64,000 nucleotides of DNA, from NCBI RefSeq assembly GCF_965219715.1, contig NZ_OZ244785.1:1-64000 (forward strand), in the 5' to 3' direction. The first letter of the stretch is position 1. Each line of letters begins with the position of its first letter. Source of the stretch: Bacterioplanoides sp965219715. Its GTDB lineage: Bacteria; Pseudomonadota; Gammaproteobacteria; Pseudomonadales; Oceanobacteraceae. The position numbers were made by a program, and so were the translations under genes. Below the pieces are notes generated by a model. The model searched no databases. It was given only the letters and a program-made list of their open reading frames with translations, and was not told where the DNA came from. Of this stretch, positions 25,827-34,284 are shown one piece after another.

Positions 25827-25948
25827 ATTTTGCCGATGTTGCTTATTTTCTCTGATGCTGTACGTCTTACTGTCGGCAACGGATTCATCGCTATTTATGT
25901 GATTAATGTCATAAAAACAGACTTAGTCAGCAGTCTTCAGGGTGAGGT

Positions 25949-25965
25949 TAGTGCAATTGCAGGGT
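25949..25965 (+). promoter_or_regulatory. TAGTRC element, copy f
   Basis: TAGTGCAATTGCAGGGT with a perfect TGCAATTGCA centre, 155 bp before the ATG at 26104. Confidence 0.7.
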
Positions 25966-26023
25966 GGTTTGTTGCTTTGGGGTTCTTAGAATTGTCCGCT
26001 CTCAGATATTTTGAACAAAAATT

Positions 26024-26079
26024 AAAGCGGATTGTATACACCCCCATGCTTCCGGTGAATGGAATAAAGATCCGCCTTT
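26024..26079 (+). promoter_or_regulatory. leader inverted repeat of the 518-aa gene
   Basis: AAAGCGGAT (26024-26032) can pair with ATCCGCCTTT (26070-26079) with one bulge, ending 24 nt before the ATG. The ribosome site AGGT at 26094-26097 is outside the stem. Confidence 0.4.
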
Positions 26080-26103
26080 AGCAAATTTTATGCAGGTAAA
26101 ATA

Positions 26104-27660
26104 ATGACTATTGAAAGTGGTAAGTACTATGCCATCGCCGTTGGATCCGATGAATCCTACGAAGTAGATATGAGTATTGGAGAAGGCGAATACCCTCTCA
26201 GATCGGTACGCAGCTCATCAAATCAACCTGAACAATTGAATGAAGTCGATGCTGCGAAAAAGGCAGTAAAAGATGGCATTGAGGAAGTAAAAAAAGGTGG
26301 TTTAAAAGCTGCTTTTGGCCTGGCAAAAAAGTTCATTACAGAAATGAATATGGATGAACGTGAAAAACTGGCCAGAAAGAATCAGGCAGCATACAAAGAC
26401 CCTATGGATCCTGTTAATGCATTTGCTTTAGATGATGCCTCGGAAGTTCGTTACGAATCAGTCCGGGCGCTGGATAACAAAGATAATGACCTGGAATACT
26501 TCCAGTTTCGTACCCAATCCAGTTATGGCGTTCTGCAGCGCATGGAAGATGGTTTGTTACGTGAAGTCAGCTTTTCTTTTCCTTCTTACGAATATGCCGA
26601 AAAGCACAACCCATTAGAAATTGTTCAGGGGCCAAGCAATGAGAACTGGCGACGTGAAGATGATCGTCTCCACAAAATGCGGGTTCATTACCTGAGTAAA
26701 GATAAAGATCGGGCGGCAGCTGCGTCAGCAGAGAGTTCTGTCGAACAAGTGCGCCAGGAATGGTTTGATATTGATTTTAATTCCAGCCGCGATCAGGAAA
26801 AAATTAGGTTTTCTGAACCCAGATTCAACCTTAACTGCAAAAATGGCGAAGTTACTTTGTATGGCATTGCGGCGTGGTTTCTGCCGCGATACACGAAAGC
26901 AGGCCGCCAGGTTCAATATAACTGGGATGCACTGCGTGTTCGGATTATGCAGGATGATCAGTTGATTAAACGCTTTGTGTGCTGGAGTGCGGAGAAGGGA
27001 CACGAAGTCATTCGATCCCAGCGAACGAATATGCTGTTGTCGGATGGTGGCTATATTGGTGCACTGGAACCAGGTCAATATCAGCTCCAGGTTTCAATAT
27101 ATGACGACGAGGTTTTCTGCTATCCATTTGAAGTCATTAAAACGACGTCGGAAGATAAACAAAACGCTTTTGGCCACTATTTTAATATTCGCACTCCTAA
27201 AGATGAGTACGCTGCTGTTGAAATGAATACGGAATCCTGGGACCTGGATATTTACTATCCTGCGGTACGTTTACTGGATAAGTGTGGCAGCCTTGAAAAA
27301 TTTGATCTCACGGTAAGAGCCCTGAAAGACTGCAAGGTTTGGCAAGGATATGAATGGAATGAATATGAGAAAGGAGGCATGACCTACGATCAGGTGGTAC
27401 GGGATAAACCAGCCTGGGCTGACCAACGATTGAAGCTGAGCATTCCTTGTGGTGATCATCCAACCTATGGTGAGCGCAAGCAAGCTGCCAAAGGTGAATT
27501 TACCATTGAAATCGATGTTAATGGCGAAGTTGTTGATTGGATTAATCTGAATATTACTGATTCTGGGCAACCAGAAATTCAGAAGGTCGGGATTGATCAG
27601 CCGTTAGCTGACATCGACTTTCCTGAAGAACATGGTGGTTATCTGCTGGCAATTAAATAA
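26104..27660 (+). CDS. 518-aa cytosolic protein of unknown function
   Basis: No signal peptide or membrane segment. Residues 1-40 form a small beta-like head (KYYAIAVGSDESYEVDMSIGEGEY); about 45-90 are a Lys/Glu-rich amphipathic helix region (DAAKKAVKDGIEEVKKGG). Residues about 110-518 look beta-rich with regularly spaced Trp/Tyr, including PRFNLNCKNGEV, WDALRVRIMQDDQLI and FTIEIDVNGEVVDWINLNI, suggesting repeated sandwich domains. I do not recognise the family. Two TAGTRC copies upstream place it in the same regulon as the lipoproteins. An intracellular effector or a leaderless secreted protein are both possible. Confidence 0.8.
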   Translation: MTIESGKYYAIAVGSDESYEVDMSIGEGEYPLRSVRSSSNQPEQLNEVDAAKKAVKDGIEEVKKGGLKAAFGLAKKFITEMNMDEREKLARKNQAAYKDPMDPVNAFALDDASEVRYESVRALDNKDNDLEYFQFRTQSSYGVLQRMEDGLLREVSFSFPSYEYAEKHNPLEIVQGPSNENWRREDDRLHKMRVHYLSKDKDRAAAASAESSVEQVRQEWFDIDFNSSRDQEKIRFSEPRFNLNCKNGEVTLYGIAAWFLPRYTKAGRQVQYNWDALRVRIMQDDQLIKRFVCWSAEKGHEVIRSQRTNMLLSDGGYIGALEPGQYQLQVSIYDDEVFCYPFEVIKTTSEDKQNAFGHYFNIRTPKDEYAAVEMNTESWDLDIYYPAVRLLDKCGSLEKFDLTVRALKDCKVWQGYEWNEYEKGGMTYDQVVRDKPAWADQRLKLSIPCGDHPTYGERKQAAKGEFTIEIDVNGEVVDWINLNITDSGQPEIQKVGIDQPLADIDFPEEHGGYLLAIK

Positions 27661-27698
27661 GCACTCCTTTTGATCTCTCCCCTTGAGGGCTTTGCTAC

Positions 27699-27722
27699 GC
27701 CACGGATGGTGTGGCTTTTTTT
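27699..27722 (+). terminator. terminator between the 518-aa and membrane protein genes
   Basis: GCCAC-GGATGGT-GTGGC followed by seven T. The T run runs straight into the ribosome site of the next gene (27737), so read-through may set the level of that gene. Confidence 0.65.
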
Positions 27723-27736
27723 AGGTAGGTAAACTT

Positions 27737-28225
27737 ATGAAGACAATCGTCATTAATGCAAAAACTGTTTCAGGAACAGTTGGCCTTGCCATCTGTTATT
27801 TAATATCACTGTATTTTTTCTGGAATAGTCAGGTCTCGTTCTCAGATTTCTTTATTGACCCTCAGAACAGTCGATTTACTCGGTTTTTAAGAGGGATTTT
27901 TGTTTCCTTGCGTTGGGGGGATTCATACAAAACTCTTGGCGTAGTGATGGCATTCCTGAGTATCCATCTGAGCTGGGCGTTGCGTTATAGAATGGGGTAT
28001 TTGATAGAGGCACTATTGAATCGGTATGTATATCGTAAAGATGCACCAGAACCCTGGATACGAGAGCGTAATACGCCAAACACATCGGATAATCAGATTG
28101 TTGACCTTAATCCAGAAATTACCCATGACGAGCCATCCCAGCAGATTAATCAACTGAGCCCACTACAGAAGAACAACGAACCACTTCGCTCATTACCTGA
28201 TCATGGTGACAAAGACAAAAACTAA
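27737..28225 (+). CDS. small membrane protein of unknown function
   Basis: A 162-aa protein with two hydrophobic segments (about residues 10-30 and 73-93) separated by a loop with an Arg/Phe-rich SRFTRFLRGIF stretch, and a hydrophilic Asn/Gln/Pro-rich C-terminal tail of ~60 residues. Not recognised. It follows the 518-aa gene by 76 bp with a terminator between; a functional link is likely from position only. Confidence 0.7.
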   Translation: MKTIVINAKTVSGTVGLAICYLISLYFFWNSQVSFSDFFIDPQNSRFTRFLRGIFVSLRWGDSYKTLGVVMAFLSIHLSWALRYRMGYLIEALLNRYVYRKDAPEPWIRERNTPNTSDNQIVDLNPEITHDEPSQQINQLSPLQKNNEPLRSLPDHGDKDKN

Positions 28226-28260
28226 GTTTCTGGCTCTTAGCGCTGAAATGTATACATGGC

Positions 28261-28300
28261 AAGGGGCGTGAATATTAGTACACCCAGCCCCTTTTCTTTT
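28261..28300. terminator. intrinsic terminator
   Basis: AAGGGGC (28261-28267) and GCCCCTT (28287-28293) followed on the + strand by TTCTTTTT. It ends the membrane-protein gene and lies just past the convergent glucosyltransferase gene. Confidence 0.7.
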
Positions 28301-28323
28301 TATTAATTTATTGCCCTATGGTG

Positions 28324-29535
28324 TTAACTATTATCTTCTTCCACCGCTTCATATAAACGGTCCAGAACATCTGGCATGGCCGAGATAACCCGGTTCCAGC
28401 TCGGAATAAATGGCGTTTCCATCGGGTTTGCCAGGAAGTGTTCGCCAGCACGCATAATATTCTCTGCAAACAATTCAACGGCTTTTTCTTCAGCATGACG
28501 GTCAAGATTAAGGCCGTTCATTCGCGCATCGTTGTAGTAGGTTTCAATAAAGTCCAGCGCGATGCGGAAATAGGTTGCTTTTAAAGAGCGGAAGGTTTCG
28601 TTGGTAAATACTTCACCCTGGGTCGCGAGTTTGCGGAAAATGGCTTTGCAGATATCAATGCTCATTTTCGACAGGCCAGCGTTGGCATCTTCTTCTGACA
28701 GTGGCTGATGTTTGTGGTCGTAAACGTCGGCAATATCCACCTGACAAATACGATTGGTGGAGTAGTTGCGCTTCATCTCTGAAAGCACGCCTATTTCCAG
28801 GCCCCAGTCGCTTGGAATACGGATATCGTTCAGTACATCCGCACGCATGGAAAATTCACCCGATAGCGGGTAGCGGAAGCTGTCGAGGTATTCGAGGAAA
28901 TCGAGAGAGCCATATACTTTTTTCAGCGCGCGCAGCAGCGGAGTAACTAACAGGCGGCTCACCCGGCCATTCATTTTTTGCTGGGCGATACGGGCGTAAT
29001 AACCTTTGGCGAATTCGTAGTTAAATCCGGGATTGGCAACCGGATATATCAATCGTGCCAGCAGGCTGCGATCGTAGGTAACGATATCGCAATCGTGTAA
29101 TGCAACGGATTCGGCTCTGCCGGATGCCAATACATAACCATAGCAATACCAGACGTTACGGCCTTTACCGAGTTCTTTAGGAGCCAGGCCTTCTTCCTGC
29201 AATAACGAGTCGAGTTTTTTCAGGCGGGGGCCATCATTCCATAAAATACGATGATGCTGTGGCAGGCGACCAAAAAACTCCTGAGCATGGTGATATTGTT
29301 GTTCGCTGGCGCGATCAAGGCCAATCACAATTTCGTTCAGGTAGGGTACCTGACAGATTTCCTGAATAATATTATCCAGAGCCGGGCCTTCCAGCTCGGA
29401 GTAGAGTGACGGTAAAACCAGTGACATTGGGCGCACCCGGGAAAAGCTCATTAACTCCTTTTCCAGATCTTCTAACGGTCTGTCCGTCAGGTTGTGCAGG
29501 TTGGTAATAATGCCGTTTTGATAAAAATCAGCCAC
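28324..29535 (-). CDS. gpgS: glucosyl-3-phosphoglycerate synthase (GT81-like)
   Basis: A 403-aa GT-A glycosyltransferase. Marks: SLVLPSLYSELEGPAL N-terminal nucleotide-binding start, IVIGLDRAS, HDCDIVTYDR (metal-binding Asp-x-Asp near residue 165), and the acceptor-side PLSGEFSMRADVL and DWGLEIGVLSEM. These match glucosyl-3-phosphoglycerate synthase, which transfers glucose from an NDP-glucose to 3-phosphoglycerate, the first step to the compatible solute glucosylglycerate. It is the last gene of a three-gene operon with a phosphatase and a glycerate kinase, which supports the call. Confidence 0.85.
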   Translation of the reverse strand: MADFYQNGIITNLHNLTDRPLEDLEKELMSFSRVRPMSLVLPSLYSELEGPALDNIIQEICQVPYLNEIVIGLDRASEQQYHHAQEFFGRLPQHHRILWNDGPRLKKLDSLLQEEGLAPKELGKGRNVWYCYGYVLASGRAESVALHDCDIVTYDRSLLARLIYPVANPGFNYEFAKGYYARIAQQKMNGRVSRLLVTPLLRALKKVYGSLDFLEYLDSFRYPLSGEFSMRADVLNDIRIPSDWGLEIGVLSEMKRNYSTNRICQVDIADVYDHKHQPLSEEDANAGLSKMSIDICKAIFRKLATQGEVFTNETFRSLKATYFRIALDFIETYYNDARMNGLNLDRHAEEKAVELFAENIMRAGEHFLANPMETPFIPSWNRVISAMPDVLDRLYEAVEEDNS

Positions 29536-29596
29536 TGTGATGCTCCTTAATACAGCCAGTAATGCGCCAGTCCGATCCGTTTTAGATTACCAACGG

Positions 29597-30436
29597 TTAT
29601 GCGGAGGAGACGCTGAATTGTTCAATCAGTTTCAGAGTTTCCTGGTTCCAGCCAACCGGACCAGAGTGTTGTGCGGTAATGGTGTTTGGGTTGCTTAATT
29701 GCAGCGTGGTGTTTGCTGCTGCAGGTATCACAATCGGATAATCCGCTTGCTCAAGCATGTTGCGATCATTCTCGCCGTCGCCCAATGCGATAACACCAAT
29801 GTTCTCTGCCGCGACGTTATGTTGGTGGGCGTAATAATTGCGGAAGAATTCATTGGCGTTGGCTTTATCACTGGCGCCCATAACATGATAAAAACGGCCA
29901 CCTTGGATTAATTGCAATTTATGCGATTCGATAAAGCTCCGGAATCTTGGCAAATCTTCTTTATTGCCACGCCACAGTAATGGCTCTGATGCGCTGCGTT
30001 GTTTCGCCAGCCAGGCTTTATCTTCGTTTAATCCGGTGACAGCAGCGACTTCACTGGCAGGCATATCGTTGAAGCCACGGAAGTTAAATCCTTGCTGGCG
30101 TGCCTGATACAGCACTTTGAGCAGGTCTGCATACGGTGTTGCCAGAATTTCGCTGTTGTAGTCCTGCTGTTGAGTGCTGAGCGGATTAAACTGACCGTTA
30201 TTTTTTGCAATAAATAATGCGCTACCGTTTTCACACACAAACGGGCTTGTGATATGCATATCGCGGCGTAGCTGAACAACTTCAGCAAAGGTCTTGCTGG
30301 TATTAAAAATACAGGGAATATCCAGCTGTGCTAAGCGGGATAAGGCATCACGGGCTGGCTCTGCGCTGTAGCTGTGATGGTCGAGCAGAGTGCCATCAAG
30401 GTCGGTCAGAACAATCCAGTGAGTAAACGCCGTCAT
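29597..30436 (-). CDS. HAD phosphatase, mannosyl/glucosyl-3-phosphoglycerate phosphatase
   Basis: A 279-aa HAD superfamily Cof-type phosphatase with motif I LTDLDGTLLDH (nucleophile Asp near residue 12), motif II SxTS-like NTSKTF, and motif IV GDGENDRNML. The VCENGSALF segment is typical of the MpgP/YedP branch, which dephosphorylates mannosyl- or glucosyl-3-phosphoglycerate. With GpgS next to it the natural product is glucosylglycerate. Its start overlaps the end of the glycerate kinase gene by 4 bp (ATGA), so the two are translationally coupled. Confidence 0.85.
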   Translation of the reverse strand: MTAFTHWIVLTDLDGTLLDHHSYSAEPARDALSRLAQLDIPCIFNTSKTFAEVVQLRRDMHITSPFVCENGSALFIAKNNGQFNPLSTQQQDYNSEILATPYADLLKVLYQARQQGFNFRGFNDMPASEVAAVTGLNEDKAWLAKQRSASEPLLWRGNKEDLPRFRSFIESHKLQLIQGGRFYHVMGASDKANANEFFRNYYAHQHNVAAENIGVIALGDGENDRNMLEQADYPIVIPAAANTTLQLSNPNTITAQHSGPVGWNQETLKLIEQFSVSSA

Positions 30437-31422
30437 ACACTTTCCTCCACAGAGATCACCTGTGTTTGATTGTAGTGTACGGCACTGACCTGATGCTGAT
30501 TATTGAGTTCTAATATCAGATCGGCATAACCCGGCATATCTCTTAATGCGCGTTCGGTTAAACGCTGATAATGCTGCACAAAACGGCGAATCTGAGCATC
30601 GGTCATACCGGATGCAGCCTGGCTATTACTGCTCAGTTTTTCATTGTCGCGTTCTTGCTGGCTGCGCCATTGATTAACACTTTCAATATCCGGAACTTTC
30701 AGCATCAGCAGATAATCAATTTGCGCAAACCAGGGTTGATAATGGTCTTTTAGCTGATCGTTAACCCACTGGCGCCAGAGGCCGTTACTGTCTTCCTGTT
30801 GTTCCAGGTCGTTAACCGGCTGCTGCAGTTCGGTGTTGTCAGCAGCCTGGCAGCCAACACACCAGCCTTCGAACAAAATCAGATCCACCGGGCCACTGAT
30901 TCCATGCCACTCATCCTGCGGGCAACGGTCATCGGAGATTTTATCGAAGGCCGGATAATTCAGATATTTATTACTGCCGAGCGTTCGTAACTGCTGAAAC
31001 AATTCGCTGCCGGTTACCACGTCGTGAGTACCCGGAACGCCGCGGGTTGCTAATAAAGGATGGATTTCGCTGGCCAGATTCTGGCGCTCATGTTTGGTGA
31101 GGTACAAGTCATCGATCGAAATAACCGCAACTTTCCAGTTGAATGCTTGCTGATAGAGGTCGGCCAGAGCCCGGCACAGAGTTGATTTGCCCGACCCCTG
31201 GCCGCCGTGAATACCAACGATGGCAGGTTGGTGATGCGTTGCTTTGTATTGTTCGCTGAATTCGGCCAGATGGCTTGCCAGTGGTAACCAGCATGTGTGG
31301 AGTTGTTCTTTCCATGCCTCAGGCATCGCTTGCCAGACTCGTTCCGCCTGTTGCGCCTGTTGCGCCTGTTGCGCCAGCATCTGGTTGTGGTTTGTTAAAG
31401 CGTCAGGCCATACCTTTGCCAT
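30433..31422 (-). CDS. D-glycerate 3-kinase (P-loop kinase)
   Basis: A 329-aa kinase of the plant-type GLYK/YggC family. Walker A GGQGSGKSTL near residue 78, ISIDDLYL, GVPGTHD and LFEGWCVG are characteristic. It phosphorylates D-glycerate to 3-phosphoglycerate, the acceptor used by GpgS, so it feeds or recycles substrate for the same pathway. The ATG at 31422 follows GAGG closely; a GTG two codons upstream is in frame but overlaps that ribosome site. The N-terminal LAQQAQQAQQAE stretch is encoded by a 9-bp tandem repeat. Confidence 0.86.
   Translation of the reverse strand: MAKVWPDALTNHNQMLAQQAQQAQQAERVWQAMPEAWKEQLHTCWLPLASHLAEFSEQYKATHHQPAIVGIHGGQGSGKSTLCRALADLYQQAFNWKVAVISIDDLYLTKHERQNLASEIHPLLATRGVPGTHDVVTGSELFQQLRTLGSNKYLNYPAFDKISDDRCPQDEWHGISGPVDLILFEGWCVGCQAADNTELQQPVNDLEQQEDSNGLWRQWVNDQLKDHYQPWFAQIDYLLMLKVPDIESVNQWRSQQERDNEKLSSNSQAASGMTDAQIRRFVQHYQRLTERALRDMPGYADLILELNNQHQVSAVHYNQTQVISVEESV
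31345..31375. repeat. 9-bp coding tandem repeat in the glycerate kinase gene
   Basis: CGCCTGTTG occurs three times in tandem plus a 4-bp partial copy. It encodes AQQ units near the N-terminus, so copy number can change without shifting frame. Confidence 0.8.
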
Positions 31423-31697
31423 ATTCACCTCGAATCCTGTGATTAATATTAATAGTGCAGACTCTGTGCCATACCCTTAATTGCCCGCTGAAATCGGGCG
31501 ATTCAGCGCAGAAAACTGCGTGTGATGTTGTTTTAGTACAAGGTTATCGTTACGGAATAACGTACAATCTTCTTTTTTGAGTACTTATTTCTGAGTTAGT
31601 TTTGTGTTTTTCGTGCACCAAAAAAGAGCTTAGAAAGAAGTGTCATCAATGTCAGTCGGTAGAAGTGCCCGTTTTTGGGGCGTGAAGGGAAAACAGC

Positions 31698-32573
31698 ATG
31701 ACTCAGCAAGATTCTTCATCCAAAACTTTTCGTGTTGCCTATCAGGGCACCGCAGGTGCCTATTCGCATTTGTCCTGCCGTAAGGTATTTCCGGAGTGGG
31801 AGGCGGTAGCGTGTGAAGACTTTTTGTCAGCGCTGGATCTGGTTTCCAATGGCTTTGCCGACCGTGCCATGATCCCGTTGGAAAACTCTACGGCTGGGCG
31901 GGTTGAAGAGATTTATCGTCTGATTCCACGCACCCAATTGCACGTGATTGGAGAGCACTTTGAGCCGGTGAACCACTGCTTGCTGGCTGTGCCGGGGGTA
32001 AAATTGACGGATATTGAAGAGGTTGCTTCTCACCCGCAGGCGCTGGCGCAATGTCATCAGCGTATTATTAATCTGGGGATGAAGCCGGTCGCCATGCTGG
32101 ATACGGCGATGGAAGCTGAGAAGTTGAGTCAGACTCAGGATCTGAAACGCGGCGCCATTGCCTCGGAGCTGGCGGCCGAGTTGTACGGCCTGGAAATTCT
32201 GCACGATAACTTTCAGGATGTGATGGGTAATACCACGCGTTTTCTGGTCTTCAGCCGAGAGCCTGAACATAAAGAATATCAGCCAGATACAACCTATATC
32301 ACCAGTATGTTGTTTGCGGTACGTAACATTCCGGCGGCTTTGTATAAGGCGTTGGGCGGCTTTGCAACCAATGGCATCAATATGATCAAACTCGAAAGTT
32401 ACATGGATGGTGGCACAATGGAAGCCAGCCATTTTCATCTGGATGTACTGGGCCACCCTGAGCAGCCCGCGATGATTCACGCGCTTGAGGAGCTTGAACA
32501 TTTTTCCCGGGATTTGCGGATTTTAGGTGCTTATCCGGCACACGAATATCGTAAGCGCAGTGCTTTCGTTTAA
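31698..32573 (+). CDS. pheA: prephenate dehydratase, monofunctional
   Basis: A 291-aa enzyme converting prephenate to phenylpyruvate for phenylalanine synthesis. The catalytic domain spans about residues 8-188 with GTAGAYSH, PLENSTAGRV and the signature NTTRFLV. A C-terminal ACT domain (about 200-280; GFATNGINMIKLESY) gives feedback inhibition by Phe. There is no chorismate mutase domain. It stands alone, divergent from the kinase operon; the 275-bp gap upstream holds GC-rich inverted repeats but no convincing attenuator. Confidence 0.92.
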   Translation: MTQQDSSSKTFRVAYQGTAGAYSHLSCRKVFPEWEAVACEDFLSALDLVSNGFADRAMIPLENSTAGRVEEIYRLIPRTQLHVIGEHFEPVNHCLLAVPGVKLTDIEEVASHPQALAQCHQRIINLGMKPVAMLDTAMEAEKLSQTQDLKRGAIASELAAELYGLEILHDNFQDVMGNTTRFLVFSREPEHKEYQPDTTYITSMLFAVRNIPAALYKALGGFATNGINMIKLESYMDGGTMEASHFHLDVLGHPEQPAMIHALEELEHFSRDLRILGAYPAHEYRKRSAFV

Positions 32574-32603
32574 TGCTTTCCACGAGTTCTTAAAAATTTC
32601 CGT

Positions 32604-34235
32604 TTAATATTTAACGACAAGCCCCTGATACGGCAATAAGTTTGGGAGTGACTGACGCACTCCCTTATTGCTTAGCGAAGTTTGGTGCGAATTAATAATG
32701 ACGTTTGTGTTGTTATGGCTGTCTGAGTCGTGAATGTGTTTGTCAAAAAATTTCTTTTTCGAGGAGAAATTCAGAATAACTAAGAATCGCTCGCCATCCA
32801 GCTCACGCTGATACGCCAGAATATCTTTATCACTTTCAAGCAAGGTTAACGAACCGGAATGCAACGCCGGGGTACGTTTGCGTAACCAGATTAATTGTCG
32901 ATACCAGCTTAATAAACTGTTCGGATCGGAATGTTGTTCCATCACACTGATGCCTGCCACCGGTGTTTGCGGCAACCAGCTGCGTTCGCGGCTAAAGCCA
33001 CTTCGTGACCGTCGTTTGTGGTTCCACATCATGGGTTTACGACAGCCGTCACGGCCAGAATAAAGCGGCCAGTAGCGTTTACCAACCGGATCCTGAATAT
33101 CCCGGCGCTTTACGGTTTGCTCGGGCATGCCAATTTCCTCGCCGTAATAGAGATAGGGTGTGCCACGTAAGGTCAGCAGCAATAAAGCCAGTAATTTTAA
33201 TCGTGCCTGCGTGTCCTTCCCCTGTTGGTAGCGACTGGCATGACGAACAAAATCATGATTGCTGAGGGTGTAGTTGGGCCAGTTATGTTCGCCTAATAAT
33301 TCTGTCCATTTCTGTATCACGCTACGGAAAGCGTCTGCTTTAAATGGGCAGCGCAAAAATTCGAAATTAAATGCCTGGTGTAATTCGTCGTTGTTACCGT
33401 AATAACTGGCAGGCAGATCGCTGTTGGATTCATCCGCCAACATCACTTCGCCAACCATCATGCGATCCGGATAGGCATCAACCCATTGGCGCATCTGTTG
33501 TAATAGCGGATGCATCTCCGGCTGGTCGCGATCAAATATATGCTGTTGACGATCGTAAGCGCGGCCAATTTTAAATCGGTGTGTTGGGTTATTTTGCAGT
33601 TGCTGGTCTTTAAAATAGAGATTAACAACATCCAGGCGAAAGCCATCAACCCCTTTATCCAGCCAGAACTCCATCACCTGCTTTATTGCTGATTTAACTT
33701 CGTGGTTTCGCCAGTTGAGATCCGGTTGTTGTGGTAAAAATGAGTGGTAATACCAGGCTTTCCGATCGTTGTGGTAGGTCCAGCCTTTGCCCCCAAAACA
33801 CCCCAACCAGTTGTTTGGTGGGCGATTGGCCGGTCCTTCCTGCCAGATATACCAGTCTGCTTTTTCCGAGGTGGGATTGCAGCTTTCAATAAACCAGGGA
33901 TGTTGATCTGAGCTGTGATTCACCACCAGATCGAGGATGATGCGAATGCCACGTTGATGGGCTTCGCTCAGCAGCTCTTCAAAGTCGGCCATGGAACCAA
34001 ATACCGGATCGATATCGCAGTAATTCTGAATATCGTAACCAAAATCCGCCATGGGAGACGGGAAAAAAGGCGACAGCCAGATGGCATCAATTCCTAATGA
34101 TTGCTCTGTACCATCGTTAAGGTAATCCAGGCGTTGAATTAAACCGCGCAGGTCGCCAATTCCATCCGGGGTATTTAAATCGTCCTGAAAACTGCGTGGA
34201 TAAATCTGATAAATAACGCCTTGCTTCCACCACAC
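32604..34235 (-). CDS. GH13 alpha-glucosidase
   Basis: A ~543-aa alpha-amylase-family enzyme with the four GH13 regions: DLVVNHSSDQH, GFRLDVVN (nucleophile Asp about 202), MVGEVMLAD (acid/base Glu) and LSNHDFVR. The early WWKQGVIYQIYPRSF and QPDLNW motifs fit the oligo-1,6-glucosidase/alpha-glucosidase branch (GH13_23-like). No signal peptide, so it acts in the cytosol. The GTG at 34235 has GGGAG 7 nt upstream; an ATG at 34253 (549 aa) has no properly spaced site. Proximity to glucosylglycerate genes raises the possibility that it acts on glucosides of small polyols, but this is inference. Confidence 0.86.
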   Translation of the reverse strand: MWWKQGVIYQIYPRSFQDDLNTPDGIGDLRGLIQRLDYLNDGTEQSLGIDAIWLSPFFPSPMADFGYDIQNYCDIDPVFGSMADFEELLSEAHQRGIRIILDLVVNHSSDQHPWFIESCNPTSEKADWYIWQEGPANRPPNNWLGCFGGKGWTYHNDRKAWYYHSFLPQQPDLNWRNHEVKSAIKQVMEFWLDKGVDGFRLDVVNLYFKDQQLQNNPTHRFKIGRAYDRQQHIFDRDQPEMHPLLQQMRQWVDAYPDRMMVGEVMLADESNSDLPASYYGNNDELHQAFNFEFLRCPFKADAFRSVIQKWTELLGEHNWPNYTLSNHDFVRHASRYQQGKDTQARLKLLALLLLTLRGTPYLYYGEEIGMPEQTVKRRDIQDPVGKRYWPLYSGRDGCRKPMMWNHKRRSRSGFSRERSWLPQTPVAGISVMEQHSDPNSLLSWYRQLIWLRKRTPALHSGSLTLLESDKDILAYQRELDGERFLVILNFSSKKKFFDKHIHDSDSHNNTNVIINSHQTSLSNKGVRQSLPNLLPYQGLVVKY

Positions 34236-34284
34236 AATCTGTCTCCCGAACATCCTTAGTTAGTTGTCCGAGAGTAAAGACAGG

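Larger units (their letters stand above)
25720..26103. other. 384-bp divergent control region
   Basis: Lies between paralogue B (-) and the 518-aa gene (+). It holds TAGTRC copies e and f and a leader inverted repeat. A possible 83-codon frame (25830-26081) runs through copy f and has no ribosome site, so it is not called. Confidence 0.6.

Noticed and set aside
25830..26081. Open frame of 83 codons in the gap before the 518-aa gene
   Set aside because: It has no ribosome site, runs straight through element copy f and the leader inverted repeat, and its product resembles nothing.
31535..31550. TAGTACAAGGTTATCG upstream of pheA and TAGTACACCCAGCC near 28270
   Set aside because: Only the left half matches the 17-bp element and the AGGGT end is missing; the second is inside a terminator loop.
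31480..31697. Possible Phe-codon attenuator in front of pheA: competing GC-rich hairpins at about 31483-31525 and a Phe-rich codon run near 31570
   Set aside because: The Phe-rich frame has no start codon and no hairpin with a T run lies between it and pheA, so the attenuation model is not supported.
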